Shown piece by piece: positions 22,378 through 34,500 of a stretch of DNA of 64,000 nt. Numbering within the stretch: the first letter of the stretch is position 1; every line of letters starts with the position of its first letter. Position numbers and translations under genes: made by a program. The stretch is taken from assembly GCA_020310875.1 (NCBI GenBank), contig CM035413.1, positions 179,867,364 through 179,931,363 on the forward strand, read 5' to 3'. Source of the stretch: Ceratopteris richardii. Lineage: Eukaryota > Streptophyta > Polypodiopsida > Polypodiales > Pteridaceae. The notes under the pieces were generated by a model. The model ran no database searches, was not told the origin of the DNA, and was given only the letters and a program-made list of their open reading frames with translations.

Positions 22378-23934
22378 TGTTAGTTTTTAAGATCCACAAT
22401 CAATATAGAGACAAAAATGAATAGAGACATGGGAGAGAATAGACAAGACCAAAGAGAGACGGAGCAAAGCTCCACATATATGCAATATATTCCAAAATAT
22501 GAAGTACATAAATGTTACAAAGAATCATAAAAGTATGAAAATAAATGCACATGTTTCAACATATCTTCATAACTTCACAATCTCCATTATATGTAGATGA
22601 TCTCCTCCATGTGTGGATAAGATCCAAGTCAATGTCTTCTTTGTGGATGAAGAAGAAACATAAGCCCTAGGTGCTACCCTCCATATTAAAGATGAAGAAA
22701 TCCAAGCTATCCTCTCCACCAATGTTTGATGAGACCTCCTCTTGCCAAGCTCATGGTGTGAACACTTTAAGAAGTGATGATTAATTAGCTATAGAGTTTG
22801 TCTTTATATAGTTTTATTCCATAACTAAAAACCACTTCAGAAAAGCTGAAAAAACGCTAAAAAACAGGATCCCATAATTTTTGCCGTCATTTGTGACCGG
22901 AATATGGAAGGGTGTTATTTTTTTACATGGTATTTTATGTTTTTATGTGCCACATGTAATAATAATGGTCATTGGATGCTTTTCATAAGATTTTGACATG
23001 TGTCATAAAATTTTACTTGTTTTGACCTTTGACTTGAAATTAGAGTTTGCCTTTTGACCTAATTGTTGGTTTTTAAGGCACTCAATCAATATAGAGACAA
23101 AAATGAAATAGAAACATGAGAGAGAATAGACAAGACAATAGAGAGATGAAGCAGCAAAGCTCCATATATATTCAATACATTTCAAAATATGAAGTACATG
23201 AATGTTACAACGAATCATAAAGTTTGCATATAAATGCATACATTTGGAGCATATGTTCATAGACAAGACAATAGAGAGATGAAGCAGCAAAGCTCCATAT
23301 ATATTCAATACATTTCAAAATATGAAGTACATGAATGTTACAAAGAATCATAAAGTTTGCATATAAATGCATACATTTGGAGCATATGTTCATAACTTCA
23401 CAATCTCTATAAAGTGAAGATGATCTCCTCCAAGTATGGATACGCTCCAAGCTCATGTCCACGATGTAGAAGAAGAAACACAAACCCTAGATGCCGCCGT
23501 CCTTGTTGAAGATGAAGAACTCCAAGATCTCCTCTTTCCCAAGGTTGAAGAAGACCTCCTTGTTTCTCCATGAAAAGCAAACTTAAAAAACTTAAAAAAA
23601 AAGAGGTGAAGCTTTTGTAATTTTTTGAAAACCTAATTCTGAGAAACCTAATTCTTACAGCTAACTTCTTTTGGTTCATGTATCCAACAAGCTTTTGACA
23701 ACTGTCTATTTTATGGACCTAGTTTCACATGCTAAATAATGAACTGAGCTTGACTTATGTCTTCCATATTGCTCTTTATCTTTCTATATATTGCACTATT
23801 CTCAGCATGCTCTATGTGCACTATTTCTGCCTTCTCTGATACCAATTGTTGGTTTTAAAGGCCCACAATTAGTATAGAGACATGAGAGAGAATAGACAAT
23901 ACAATGGAGATGAAGTAGCAAAGCTCCACATATA
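22378..23934 (-). mobile_element. Remains of non-coding LTR element, family T
   Basis: Three LTR starts with the family T beginning TGTT(A/G)GTTTTTAAG lie at 22378, 23064 and 23847. The second LTR contains a 133-bp tandem duplication (23128-23260 and 23261-23393). An internal fragment (23662-23846) ends in a Met-tRNA-type primer site (CTCTGATACCA at 23834-23844, minus-strand element). The third LTR is cut at 23934 by the C4 LTR. No coding capacity is seen. It is the same family as 35190-38315. Confidence 0.65.
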
Positions 23935-24917
23935 TGTTGGAAATCAATGTACATATGTTCCATCCCGAGCAACCCTAGATAGGACTTAGCCATTTTTGTT
24001 GTACATTTTAGGCAAAACCTTTTTAGGCTAGATATATAGAGCTTCATGAGAGCTATCCAGTGATATGCTTCATTCCATCATTAGAGGTCAGACTTGGGAG
24101 AAAAGTCAAACCTTAATTCTGCCCTAAAATGGTGGAAGCACATTTTTGAAGTACAAAACTCTTGAAAAGCTAGGTCATGAGTCAAGGATGGCAAACGCAC
24201 TCAAAAATAGAGATCCAAACAAAAAGCAATCTTATAATTAGCGATAGGATTTTTTAAAAGTCATGAAAAGCTGATTTCTGCGATAGACTTTTAAAAAATT
24301 ACGATAGCAGCTTTTAAGACATGCGAGCAGCTTTTTCGCTAATTTTTTCACCATGCTTTATTTTGAGACTACAAGACTATATAAGGAGGACCTTGGCCAC
24401 ACTTTTGGACAATTCAAGCTAGAGTTGATGCACACGTGTCAATTTTGGAGTTCTGAAACTTCTGCAAGTTGGTGGCAGCTATCTTTTGTAAGTTAATCCT
24501 ATTTTCTGTTTTTAGGGTTTTTGAACCCTAATTGCAGAATTAGGGTTTGCTCTTTTTCAGATTTGTTGCACTTTCTTGAGAGGTTAGGTTCACTTCGTTG
24601 CTCATTTGCTTCACACACACTCAGATTATAACAACACAATCTGAATTATGTACATCATCGTATTCTTGGCTATTCTTTCATGTTGTAATTCGGCCTTTTT
24701 GGAATTCTTTCATGTTGTAATTTTGCACAATTATATGGTTGAGTAGTACTCCCATGTTGTAATTCGGCCATCTATATTAGTGAGTAAATAATTTGCTTAC
24801 GTTACTTACTCTTGTCTTAAGATCTCTTTCTATCTCTCTCTCTTATCATCTTGTTTAATTAAGTATGTATGCTCAAAGGTTTTTAGTATTGGAAGATCCT
24901 GGGCCCAAATTCCAACA
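23935..24917 (+). repeat. C4 5' LTR (983 bp)
   Basis: It starts TGTTGG and ends CCAACA, and is followed 2 nt later by a primer site. A TATA box (TATATAAGG) stands at 24378-24386. No second copy is found downstream of C4 pol. Confidence 0.75.
24378..24386 (+). promoter_or_regulatory. TATA box in the C4 5' LTR
   Basis: TATATAAGG lies mid-LTR, the usual place for a copia promoter. Confidence 0.5.
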
Positions 24918-24919
24918 CT

Positions 24920-24931
24920 TGGTATCAGAGC
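24920..24931 (+). promoter_or_regulatory. C4 primer-binding site
   Basis: TGGTATCAGAGC, complementary to initiator Met-tRNA, lies 2 nt after the LTR. Confidence 0.85.
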
Positions 24932-24957
24932 ATAATTGCCATACACACTTAGTTAAG

Positions 24958-25345
24958 ATGAGTGAGTATAGAATTGAGAGGAGTATCATCAATGGATCCT
25001 TAACAAGACCAAGACGAGAAGGCGAAGAAGATGATACAACAACTTCAAGAGGAACTTGTGTTGCAATCACAGAACAAACTGAAGAAGAGGTAACTACTTC
25101 TACATCCAGAGTCAGAGGTAGATCCTTAGCCAGAGTTCCTCCTATTGAAGAACAAGCAAGATGGGATTCTAGAGATGCTTTAGCACTCTCATTCATAGCA
25201 ATGAGTGTCAAAAAGCATATTCTACCACAGATCAAATCTTGCAGAAGTTCTAGACAAGCTTGGTTGAAGTTTGAGAATCTTTTTAAGAGCAGAAATCTTG
25301 CTAGGAAAGCTCACTTGACGAGACAACTAGCAAATACAAGGATGA
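24958..25345 (+). pseudogene. C4 gag, part before C3
   Basis: It starts MSEYRIERSIINGSL at 24958 and continues through an acidic, Thr-rich stretch to a gag-like helical region (SFIAMSVKKHILPQIK, AWLKFENLFKSRN, KAHLTRQLANTR). It is interrupted by C3 at the GATGA target site, and the frame resumes at 30964. Confidence 0.78.
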
Positions 25346-25678
25346 TGTTGGGGTAAAGGTCCTAAATGACCCCCTTATTTGTACACATTTGTATAGGCCT
25401 TTTATAAGGCTTAATGTACTCATTATTTATTCTTTTGGCCAAGTTCAATGTGAACTTGGCCAGGTCCTATAAAAGTGAACTCAAATAAACTTAGGGCTCA
25501 CTTCTTTCTTTAGTGAAGCCCCCAAACAAGCTGCCTCTCTGCAAACTCGAATTTCTCTCTTTCCATCTCTGTCTATCTGCTGCGTGGGCTGCTCCTTGCA
25601 CCTCCAGCCCTTCTACTCAGCCAAGGGGGGTATTACCACAGCTGCTGCATCACCTGAGCACATCTCCTCATCTCAACA
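25346..25678 (+). repeat. C3 5' LTR (333 bp)
   Basis: The ends are TGTTG...CAACA. It contains the 27-bp inverted repeat 25436-25462 and a TATA box. Confidence 0.95.
25468..25475 (+). promoter_or_regulatory. TATA box in the C3 5' LTR
   Basis: TATAAAAG lies 6 bp after the LTR inverted repeat and is followed by a pyrimidine-rich stretch. It is conserved in all four LTRs of this family here. Confidence 0.65.
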
Positions 25679-25680
25679 AC

Positions 25681-25693
25681 TGGTATCAGAGCC
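25681..25693 (+). promoter_or_regulatory. C3 primer-binding site
   Basis: TGGTATCAGAGCC lies 2 nt after the LTR. Confidence 0.88.
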
Positions 25694-26380
25694 TATATTG
25701 GGCCTCAAATCTGCTGCGCAGGTTCTCTACAGCAGCATACACTCACCATTTGGCAAAATCATTAGGTTTCATCGTGAAGAAAGGGTCCAAAATCTGCTGT
25801 ACCATCATTTTCAGTGATGTTCCAGCTTTTTGTCGCGAAGAAAGTGATTTTTCTCTGATTTTATCGCGAAGAACAGGTGTTTTTCAGCAAAATCTCAAAG
25901 TTTCCAGCAAGAACAGGTGTTTTTCAGCAAAATATCAGATTTTCCAGCAAATTTCTGAGTTTTTGCAGGTCTTCTCACTCTCAACTGGCTGAGCACACAT
26001 AGTGGGAGCTACATTTTGCTGTAATTTCTATAGTTTTAGCAAAATTAACCTATGTATGAGAAGTTGTGGAGTATTTTGCCATAATTTCTTGTAAAACAGT
26101 GGCAAAAATTGGGGCTTTTGCTCCTACGTGCATCTAAAGGCTGAGTATTAGCCTTATGTACATCCTTTGAGGTTAAAAACAACAAAATTAGTTGTTTTTG
26201 AGCATAAATTGAGTTTCTGAAATTCTCTGCGCAGAAAATTCAGAGATCAGTTTTGTGCCCAGAATCACCCCATTTTTGTCCCAAATTGCTCCTGTGACCG
26301 TTTGGAGCTGTAGTGCACGCTGCACTTTGATTTTGGTGCATTTGCCCAAAATTCCAGCAAGTTTTTTTCATTGTGCAAGT
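25694..26380 (+). other. C3 untranslated leader
   Basis: This is about 690 bp without a convincing coding frame. It holds repeats of AAAATCTC/TTTTCAGCA type near 25870-25960. Like the C2 leader it may hold packaging signals, which cannot be recognised by eye. Confidence 0.65.
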
Positions 26381-27700
26381 ATGGCGTCATCCTCCTCAGA
26401 TGTGAAGAATCTATTTGAGATTCGACGGTTTGAGGGAACAGGTTTTGACTTATGGAAGGAGAGAATTCAGGGAATCCTCTTCTTGAAGGATTGTGACAGG
26501 GCATTGGAGGCAGAGAAACCAGAGGACATGTCGGAAGATGCATGGTTTACTTTGAACAAGAAGGCCATTATATACATTAAGCTTGCTGTATCCGATGAGA
26601 TTCTAGTAGATCTCAAAGGTTTGACCACTGCTTTTGAGTTACGGGCAAAACTCAAGGCGACGTATGAAAATACTACGCCTGTTAACCAAGTACACCTGAT
26701 GCGGAAGCTTGTTGGCATGCAGCTTGATGAGTCCAAAAGTGCATCTGAACACTTGTCATCGTTTACAGGTACTTTGTTACAGTTGCAGGACTCAGGAATG
26801 CCTCCTTTTGATGATAAGCTTAAAGCCATTTTCTTGCTTATGACATTGCCTGACTCTTGGGAGACATTGGTAGTCTCATTGTCCAATATCCCCAACTTGA
26901 CTTTTGATGGTGTTAGGGGTTCTATTCTTAATGAAGAGATCAAGAGAAAAGCAGGTGGAGAAGGAGGCAGCTCAGCCAACATGGTTAGAGGCAGGACAAA
27001 TAAGAAGAGTAATTATGCACAGAGGAATAAGAGTAAAAGCAGGGAAAGGGGGAATAGCAGCAAAGGCAAAAGCAATGATGTGACATGCTATCAGTGTGGC
27101 AGGAAAGGTCACAAGAAACCCGATTGCCGCTATTACAAAGCAGAGCTTGATAGGAAGAAGAATTCTGGAGATAAGAAGAAGGACAGGAAAGAAGACAAGA
27201 CTGATGCACAGGACAACCAAAAGGACAAGGAGAAGGCCAATGTGGCTTCTAGTGTAGTCATAGAGGAGCTGTCAGATGCAGAGGACATTTTATGCGCTAC
27301 TTTCTCAGCTCATGACACTCATGCATTTGATCCTTCTCTAAATGTTCATGCACAGGACATGTCAATCACTAAGAGTGATGTCATAGATGCTTTGCTGACC
27401 GTCAATGATGCATTGGCCCAGACTTGGATAGTAGATTCTGGTGCTTCATTCCATGTGACTCCTATCAAGGAGTGTTTTTCTACTTTTATTGCAGGCAGCC
27501 ATGGCCATGTATACCTTGGAAACAATCATGCATGTTCCATTGAGGGTATTGGCACAGTGCATTTCGCTACAAATGGCACTAATGAGCTGGTCTTGCATAA
27601 TGTGCGTTATGTACCGGGGATCAAGAAGAGCTTGCTTTCTGTGGGTCAAATGGATTTGCATGGTTATAGCATTCTTCTGAGAAAGGATCATGGAAAATGA
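26381..27700 (+). pseudogene. C3 gag-protease
   Basis: Gag begins with ATG at 26381 (MASSSSDVKNLFEIRRF). It has the copia gag core, a basic linker, an intact CX2CX4HX4C knuckle (CYQCGRKGHKKPDC), a Lys/Asp-rich stretch and the protease active site WIVDSGASFH. The frame is lost at about 27673 by a 1-nt deletion relative to C2, ending in RKDHGK. Gag-pol of this family was therefore one frame in the ancestor. Confidence 0.88.
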
Positions 27701-28849
27701 CTAAAGGTTCAAGGCTGATTGTGAAAGGCACAAAGAAGGGAACTCTCTATTGCTTGCATGGAAAGGCCTTATCAGGCAAGTTCATTGCTTTGGCTGAACT
27801 TCACTCCCATATGGAGTTGTGGCATAAGAGACTTGGCCATATGAGCCAAAAGGGTCTCACTAGGCTTTGTAACTTAAAGAAGCTTGATGCTAAAGGCACA
27901 AAGCTTGACTTTTGTAATGAATGTCAATATGGAAAGCAAGTAAAACGTTCCTTTTATTCTGGTGTGTCTCGTAAGTCTTGTGTACTTGATCTTGTTCATT
28001 CTGATGTATGTAGCATGCCCACCAAATCTATGGGGGGTGTTTATATTTCATCTCCTTTGTTGATGATTTTTCTAGAAAAATTTGGGTTCAATTGCTTAAA
28101 TCAAAGGATGAAGCATTTGCTGCGTTTAAGCGTTTTCATGCATTTGTGACCACCCAAACAGGTAGAAAGCTGAAATGCTTGCGTATGGACAATGGTGGTG
28201 AGTATACAAGTGCTGAATTTCAGAAATTTTGTGAAAATTTGGGCATTAAGAGTGAGCTTATTGTTCCATATAGCCCCTCTTCTAATGGTGTGGCTGAACG
28301 TTACAATAGGACACTTTGTGAGAGGGTGAGATGCATGCTGTCCACAGCTAATCTCCCTCATGGATTTTGGGGAGAGGCACTCAAAACTGTAGTACATGTG
28401 TGCAATAGATCCCCTCACATGTCTTTAAAAGGTGACATCCCTGAAGAGGTTTGGTCTGGCAAACCTGCTTCATATGATCTCTTACGTGTCTTTGGCTGCG
28501 AGGCGTTTGTGCATATAAGGCCTGAGCTGAGAAACAAGCTTGATGCTAAGTCCATTAAAGGCCTCTTCATGGGATATGGTGAAGAAGGTGAAATGGGCTA
28601 CAGGATTTGGATACCTCAGCTCAAGAAGGTCGTACGCAGCCGGGATGTTGTTTTTAATGAGGCAAGGCTGCTTCAAAACAATTGTGCCTCAAAAGATAAC
28701 CATAAAAGGGTAAGATTTCAGCATGACCAGCCACCTGTTAGGTCCAATTTTGACCCTCAGGATTCACCATAAAGGACTGAAAATGTTGACGATCCAGTGG
28801 TTTTTGAGCCAGAAGATGTTGGACAGCAAAATGAGCTCCTGAAGGGCAT
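27697..28849 (+). pseudogene. C3 integrase, frameshifted
   Basis: The zinc region (WHKRLGH, FCNECQYGK), the three catalytic acids (VHSDVCS, FVDDFSR, AERYNRT) and the GKGF-like C-terminal part are all present, but in two frames. A 1-nt loss near 28035 breaks the core. A TAA at about 28770 and a further shift near 28845 separate it from the RT frame. Confidence 0.86.
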
Positions 28850-30595
28850 ATGAAGCCGAATAATAATGCTGAAAATGGTGCTGGAAACAATGGACAGCAG
28901 CCTAATAATAATGATTTGATCATACCACCTGATGTAGACCCATTGCCTGACAATGTGGATCATTGGGTGAGAAGATCTACTCGTCTTAGAAGGAATGTGA
29001 GTAGATTTGATCCTTCATTGCATTACATTTTGTTGACAGATGAAGGTGAGCCTCTCACATACAAAGAGGCAAAGGCATGTGAACACAGCAGCAAGTGGGA
29101 GCTTGCTATGCAGGAAGAGATTAAAGCTTTGCATGCTAATGATACTTGGGATTTGGTTGAATTACCCAAAGAAAGGAAAGCCATTCCTAACAAATGGGTG
29201 TATAAAATCAAAACAGTTGATGGAAAACTCAAGTACAAAGCAAGGCTGGTTGCAAAGGGATATGCCCAGACCGAAGGCATAGATTTCCAAGAAGTATTCT
29301 CTCTTGTGGTGAAGATGACCACTTTGCGAGTGTTATTTGCAATAGTAGCTGCTCTTGATTTGGAATTAGACCAAATGGATGTACATACAGCTTTCTTGCA
29401 TGGTGATGTTGATGAAGAGCTTTACATGAAACAGCCAGAGGGGTTTGTTATTCCTGGAAAGGAACATTTGGTATGTAAGCTCAATAGAAGCTTGTATGGG
29501 CTGAAACAAGCTTCTAGACAATGGTACAAGAAGTTTGATGCTTTCATGCTCAAACAAGGGTATAAAAGAAGCCATGCTGATCACTGTTTGTATACGAAAA
29601 CTGATGTAGATGGCAGCCCTATTATTCTTGTCTTATATGTTGACGATATGCTGATTGCTGGTAAGAAAAGAGACACCATTGATGCTCTTAAACAGAAGCT
29701 GAAATCTGCTTTCTCAATGAAAGACCTTGGGGCAGCAGAGCATGTCCTTGGAGTGAGGATTAGAAGACAAAGGGACCAGCACATATTGTATTTGTCGCAG
29801 CAAAAATACATTGAAAAGGTGCTGGACAGATTTAACATGGCTGATGCAAAGCCTCTTGGAGTGCCATTGCAGCCATATGTTAAAGTTTCCAAGGAAGATT
29901 GTCCCAAAACACAAGAAGCAATCAATGACATGCAAAATGTGCCTTATGCTTCAGCTTGTGGCTCACTTATGTATGCTATGGTTGCAACTAGGCCGGACAT
30001 TGCCCATTCAGTGGGAGTTGTGAGCCGGTTTATGGCCAATCGAGGCAAAGCTCATTGGAAAGCAATAAAGTCCATTTTGAGGTACTTAAAGGGGACCAAA
30101 AATAAATGCGTTTGCTATGGCAAAGACCCATTGGAGCTGAAAGGCTTTTGTGACTCTGACATGGCTCGTGATGTGGATACACGTAAATCCACAAGTGGAT
30201 ACATATTCACTCTTGCGGGAGGTGCTGTTTCATGGTGCTCAAGGCTGCAAAAGATTGTTGCTTTGTCCACTACAGAGGCTGAATACATTTCAGCCACTGA
30301 GGCTTCCAAGGAAGCCATATGGCTGGCACGATTATGCAGTGAGTTTTGCTTGTCAAACAAGGCACCTATGCTTGGCTGTGATAGCCAGAGTGCCATATGT
30401 TTGGCAAAGAATGCCATGTTTCATGCACGCACTAAGCATATTGATGTGCGATATCACTTCATTCGAGAAGTGCTTGAGGATGGCCTTATCACACTTGTTA
30501 AGGTTCATACATCACATAATCTTGCAGATGTTCTCACTAAGTGCTTGTCTAAAGCACAACATGAGCTATGTATACAGATGGTGGGAGTCACGTAG
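28850..30595 (+). CDS. C3 reverse transcriptase-RNase H (581 codons open)
   Basis: This is an uninterrupted frame. Residues 1-45 form an Asn-rich linker, then RRSTRLRRNVSRFDPSLH. The RT has KYKARLVAKGYAQ, DVHTAFLHGD, LYGLKQASRQWY and the active site YVDDMLIAG. The connection and RNase H follow (GFCDSDMARDVDTRKSTSGY, STTEAEYISATEASKEAIW, DSQSAICLAKN, ARTKHIDVRYHFIREV). It would copy the element RNA into cDNA in virus-like particles, but in this copy it is cut off from gag by upstream lesions. It is the best preserved copia coding segment of the window. Confidence 0.9.
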   Translation: MKPNNNAENGAGNNGQQPNNNDLIIPPDVDPLPDNVDHWVRRSTRLRRNVSRFDPSLHYILLTDEGEPLTYKEAKACEHSSKWELAMQEEIKALHANDTWDLVELPKERKAIPNKWVYKIKTVDGKLKYKARLVAKGYAQTEGIDFQEVFSLVVKMTTLRVLFAIVAALDLELDQMDVHTAFLHGDVDEELYMKQPEGFVIPGKEHLVCKLNRSLYGLKQASRQWYKKFDAFMLKQGYKRSHADHCLYTKTDVDGSPIILVLYVDDMLIAGKKRDTIDALKQKLKSAFSMKDLGAAEHVLGVRIRRQRDQHILYLSQQKYIEKVLDRFNMADAKPLGVPLQPYVKVSKEDCPKTQEAINDMQNVPYASACGSLMYAMVATRPDIAHSVGVVSRFMANRGKAHWKAIKSILRYLKGTKNKCVCYGKDPLELKGFCDSDMARDVDTRKSTSGYIFTLAGGAVSWCSRLQKIVALSTTEAEYISATEASKEAIWLARLCSEFCLSNKAPMLGCDSQSAICLAKNAMFHARTKHIDVRYHFIREVLEDGLITLVKVHTSHNLADVLTKCLSKAQHELCIQMVGVT

Positions 30596-30619
30596 CTTAA
30601 AGGCGTCATTTATGCCTTT

Positions 30620-30630
30620 AAGTGGGAGGT
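30620..30630 (+). promoter_or_regulatory. C3 polypurine tract
   Basis: AAGTGGGAGGT lies directly before the 3' LTR. Confidence 0.8.
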
Positions 30631-30963
30631 TGTTGGGGTAAAGGTCCTAAATGACCCCCTTATTTGTACACATTTGTATAGGCCTTTTATAAGGCTTAAT
30701 GTACTCATTATTTATTCTTTTGGCCAAGTTCAATGTGAACTTGGCCAGGTTCTATAAAAGTGAACTCAAATAAACTTAGGGCTCACTTCTTTCTTTAGTG
30801 AAGCCCCCAAACAAGCTGCCTCTCTCCAAACTCGAATTTCTCTCTCTCCATCTCTGTCTATCTGCTGCGTGGGCTGCTCCTTGCATCTCCAGCCCTTCTA
30901 CTCAGCCAAGGGGGGTATTACCACAGCTGCTGCATCACCTGAGCACATCTCCTCAGCTCAACA
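30631..30963 (+). repeat. C3 3' LTR (333 bp)
   Basis: It is near-identical to 25346-25678, with the same TGTTG...CAACA ends. Its inverted repeat lies at 30721-30747. Confidence 0.95.
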
Positions 30964-31553
30964 GATGAAGGTTGGTGAGTGAATTCAAATCCACATTACA
31001 AAGCTCGTTGACTTGAGAGATCAACTTCTAAATGTAGGAGTTAAGATATCTGATAAAGAAATGGTAAATACGCTGATTAATTCACTTCCTATCTCATATC
31101 GGTCTTTTATAACCACTTTACACTTACAACAAGAGATAGAGAGGTTACATTTGAAGAGTTAGAGTTCTTGTTACTTCAAGATGAAGATCAGTTGAAGGGA
31201 ATGTAAGAGAATGAAGAAGCACTTTTTTCTTCATCAAAGGGTAAAAAGTAGAAGAAGAATAAGAAGGAAATTCAGTCCAAGAAGGAAAGTAAGTCGTCTT
31301 TACCTTCTACTTCAGATTTTGTTTCTACTACATCTAAAGAGAAGTCTTCTAAGAAGAAGGAAGCATTATGTCACTATTTCAAGAAACTTGGACATTTCAT
31401 AGCAGTTTGTCAGAAAAGGATTACAGCAGAAAAGAAAAAGGCATCGGGTAATGTTGAAGAAGATGATAAAAAAGGGAAATCTCAAGGTGTTTCTTATGCT
31501 TGTATCATCATTGAGGAAGTCTCTTTTGATCAAGAAACTTTACAAGTTCTTTG
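30964..31553 (+). pseudogene. C4 gag, part after C3
   Basis: It resumes with MKVGE in the same frame as TRQLANTR at 25345. It then shows IQIHITKLVDLRDQLLNVG, INSLPISYRSF and a Lys-rich region. The zinc knuckle is degenerate (CHYFKKLGHFIAVC: the second Cys is Phe). TGA and TAG codons interrupt it at about 30980, 31204 and 31240. Confidence 0.75.
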
Positions 31554-34500
31554 AGTAGAGCCTTGGATATTTGATTCAGGTGCTACAAAGTATATGATAG
31601 GTTGCAGAGAAGTATTTTCTTCTCTTTTATATTCTTGAGGTAGAAGAGTTACTGTTGCAGATGGCAATGATTTGGATGTTGTAGGAATAGATACAGTAAT
31701 CCTAAAGTCAAGTGTACCTAATATCAAGAAGAATCGGCTATCTATATCAGCATTTTTAGGTGATGGGTACAAAGTTGTATTTGAGAGAGATCTTTGTAAG
31801 ATTTTGTCACACAAAGATGAGAAGTGTATTTTGCAAGGTGAGCACAAAGGAGGGATTTTTATTTTGTCAAATATTAGTGAGGCATATGCTGTCAAATCTT
31901 GGTCACCGGTGGAAGATATGAAGTTATGGCATGAAAGATTTAGACATATTACTTTTGGAGCTCTCAAGAGTATCAAAGACAGAGGTATGGTTGAGAGTTT
32001 ACCCTTATTCGAGCTACCAGATGATTCAGATATATGTGAAGGATGTGTTGAAGGTAAGGTTCATAAACTACCTTTCAAGAAACATGGTCATATTAAAGCT
32101 ACTAGGAAATTGTAGATAGTACATTCAGATGTGAATGGACCTATGAGAGCAGACTCTATTTAGAGTTTTAGATATTTTGTTCTATTTGTTGATGATTTTA
32201 TGAGATATTCATGGTTCTATGGTCTCAAGTTGAAGTCAGAAGTCTTTCTTATGTTCAAGAAATTTGTAGCTATGGTTGAAAATGAAAGTCAGGTAACTAT
32301 CCAGAATCTCAGAAGTGATAGAGGTGAAAAATACTTGTCAAATGAATTCCATACATTTCTTGAAGAAAAAGGTATTACTCGTCATCTTACTATTGCTTAT
32401 ACTCCTTAGCACAATGGTGTTGCAGAAAGAAGGAATAGAGTACTTGTTGAGATGATGCGGAGCATGATGGAGTCCAAGAAGCTTTCACCAAAATTCTGGT
32501 TTGATGCAATACATACAGCTAATCACATTTTCAACCGGTCTTCTACAAAAGCCTTAAAGGTAATCACACCTTATGAAGCATATTATGGTAGAAAACCTAA
32601 TGTGAGTTACTTCAGAGTATTCGGATCACTTTCTTATGTACATGTTGAGAAAAAGGATCGAGGCAAACTAGATGTAAAGGCAAAGAAAGCTGTTTTTATT
32701 GGATATCCTGTTGAAAGCAAAGGATACAGGTTTTATGTTCCAGAGAAAGGTGAAGTTATCCTTTCACGCAATGCATATATTGCTGAAAATAAGATATATG
32801 ATAAAGAAGCAAAAATTCCAGAGTTCATTAGTGAAAATGACTATGGATTTTTTAGAAGGAATTTGGATGTACATATTCAGCCATATGAGGAGGGAGTTAA
32901 AATTCCTAGGATTGAAGAAATAGGAATTTCAGAACTTTCTACAGAGTCAGTTCCACATGAGACTTTAGTTCCAGAAATGGAAGAAAGTACTAGAGTTCCA
33001 GAAAGTTCTAATACCTCAGAAGGACAAGTTCCAGAACCTGTGGAAGCTAAAGGGTCAGAAAGAGTATCACCACTATTTAAGGATACACCTACTTGGTTAT
33101 ATTAGACATGGAAAGATAGTGGTATAAAGACTTTTACAGGAAGAACAAGGAGTCAGATTAGACAATAACAACAAAAAGATCATGTAAGTTTTATTGAAGA
33201 CTTTGAGGCTCATGATATTTTAGCACTCACAACAGTTGAAGATGAACCTGCATGTGTTAAAGATGCACTTAAAATTCCTATTTGGAGAAAAGCTATGCAA
33301 GAAGAGATTGATTCTATTCATAAGAATCAAACTTGGTAGCTATGTGAGTTACCAGAAGGAAAGAAATAAAATGGATCTTCAAAATCAAACGGAAAGAAGA
33401 CGGTACTATTGACAGGTACAAAGCAAGATTAGTTCTCAAAGGATATGCACAACAAAAAGTTATTGATTATGATGAGACATTCGCTCCTACGTCTAGGATG
33501 ACAGTTATTACGTCAATACTTGCTTTAGCAGCTCATTTTGGTTGGAATGTATATCAACTTGACATAAAGACTGCTTTTCTAAATGGTGATTTACATGAAG
33601 ATGTATATATTCAGCAGCCAGGCGGTTTTGAAGAAACAGGTAAAGAATACTTAGTATGTAATCTTATGAAAGCTTTATATGGATTAAAACAGGCACCTAG
33701 AGCATGGTATGAAAAGATACACACATATCTTTTATCCATTGGTTTCCATAACTCAGATGCAGCTCCAACTCTTTATGTCAAAGCTGAAACAGGTATGATG
33801 ACTATAGCAATCATTTATGTAGATGATATTATAGTCACATGTCCCAGAGATGAAGATTTGTAGATGTTCAAAGAACAATTGAAGCAAACATTTGATGTGA
33901 ATGATTTAGGAATCTTGCATTATTATCTTGGGATTCTGTTTCTGTTTAAAGATGAGTGTATCTATATGACACAACAGAAGTACATTGAGAAACTATTATA
34001 AAGGTTTCAGATGACTGATTCTAAACCTATGCAAACACCTATGGATCACAACGCGTCTTTACAAATAGTAGGAGATGAAGAGTCATTTGATGCTACTTTA
34101 TATTGTCATACAGTTGGGTGCTTGATATAACTTTGTAATACACGTCTTGATATACAATTTGCAGTTTCTCAAGTATCAAGGTTCATGCAGAATCCGACAA
34201 CGTTACATTGGAAAGCGGTAAAGCAGATCTTCAGATATTTGAAGGGAACTTCAAATTATGCTATGGTATTTTTGAAATCTACACATTTATTACTAAAAGG
34301 ATTTTCAGATTCTGATTAGGTAGGTGATAGAGACAAAAGAAGAAGTATAAGTGGTTTTTGTTTTTATCTTGGAGGTTAGCTTATCTAAGATCTCATGGCT
34401 TTCTAAGAGACAACCCACTATTGTAACTTCATCATGTGAAGCTAAATATCATGCAGCATTTACAACTACTTTGGAGTTAGTTTGGTTGCACAAGATTTTT

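Larger units (their letters stand above)
25346..30963 (+). mobile_element. C3, young Ty1/copia retrotransposon in C4 gag
   Basis: C3 is 5,618 bp with two 333-bp LTRs differing at about five positions by eye, a perfect target duplication GATGA (25341-25345, 30964-30968), a primer site and a polypurine tract. It is the same family as C2, in inverted orientation. Despite its youth it has three frameshifts and one stop in gag-integrase, while the RT-RNase H part is open. Confidence 0.95.

Noticed and set aside
23128..23393. Possible CRISPR-like or satellite array
   Set aside because: Only two adjacent units without spacers: a simple tandem duplication in an LTR.
24865..25356. An independent host gene beginning MYAQRFLVLEDPGPK
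   Set aside because: The first codons lie in the C4 LTR end and primer site; the real start is the gag ATG at 24958.
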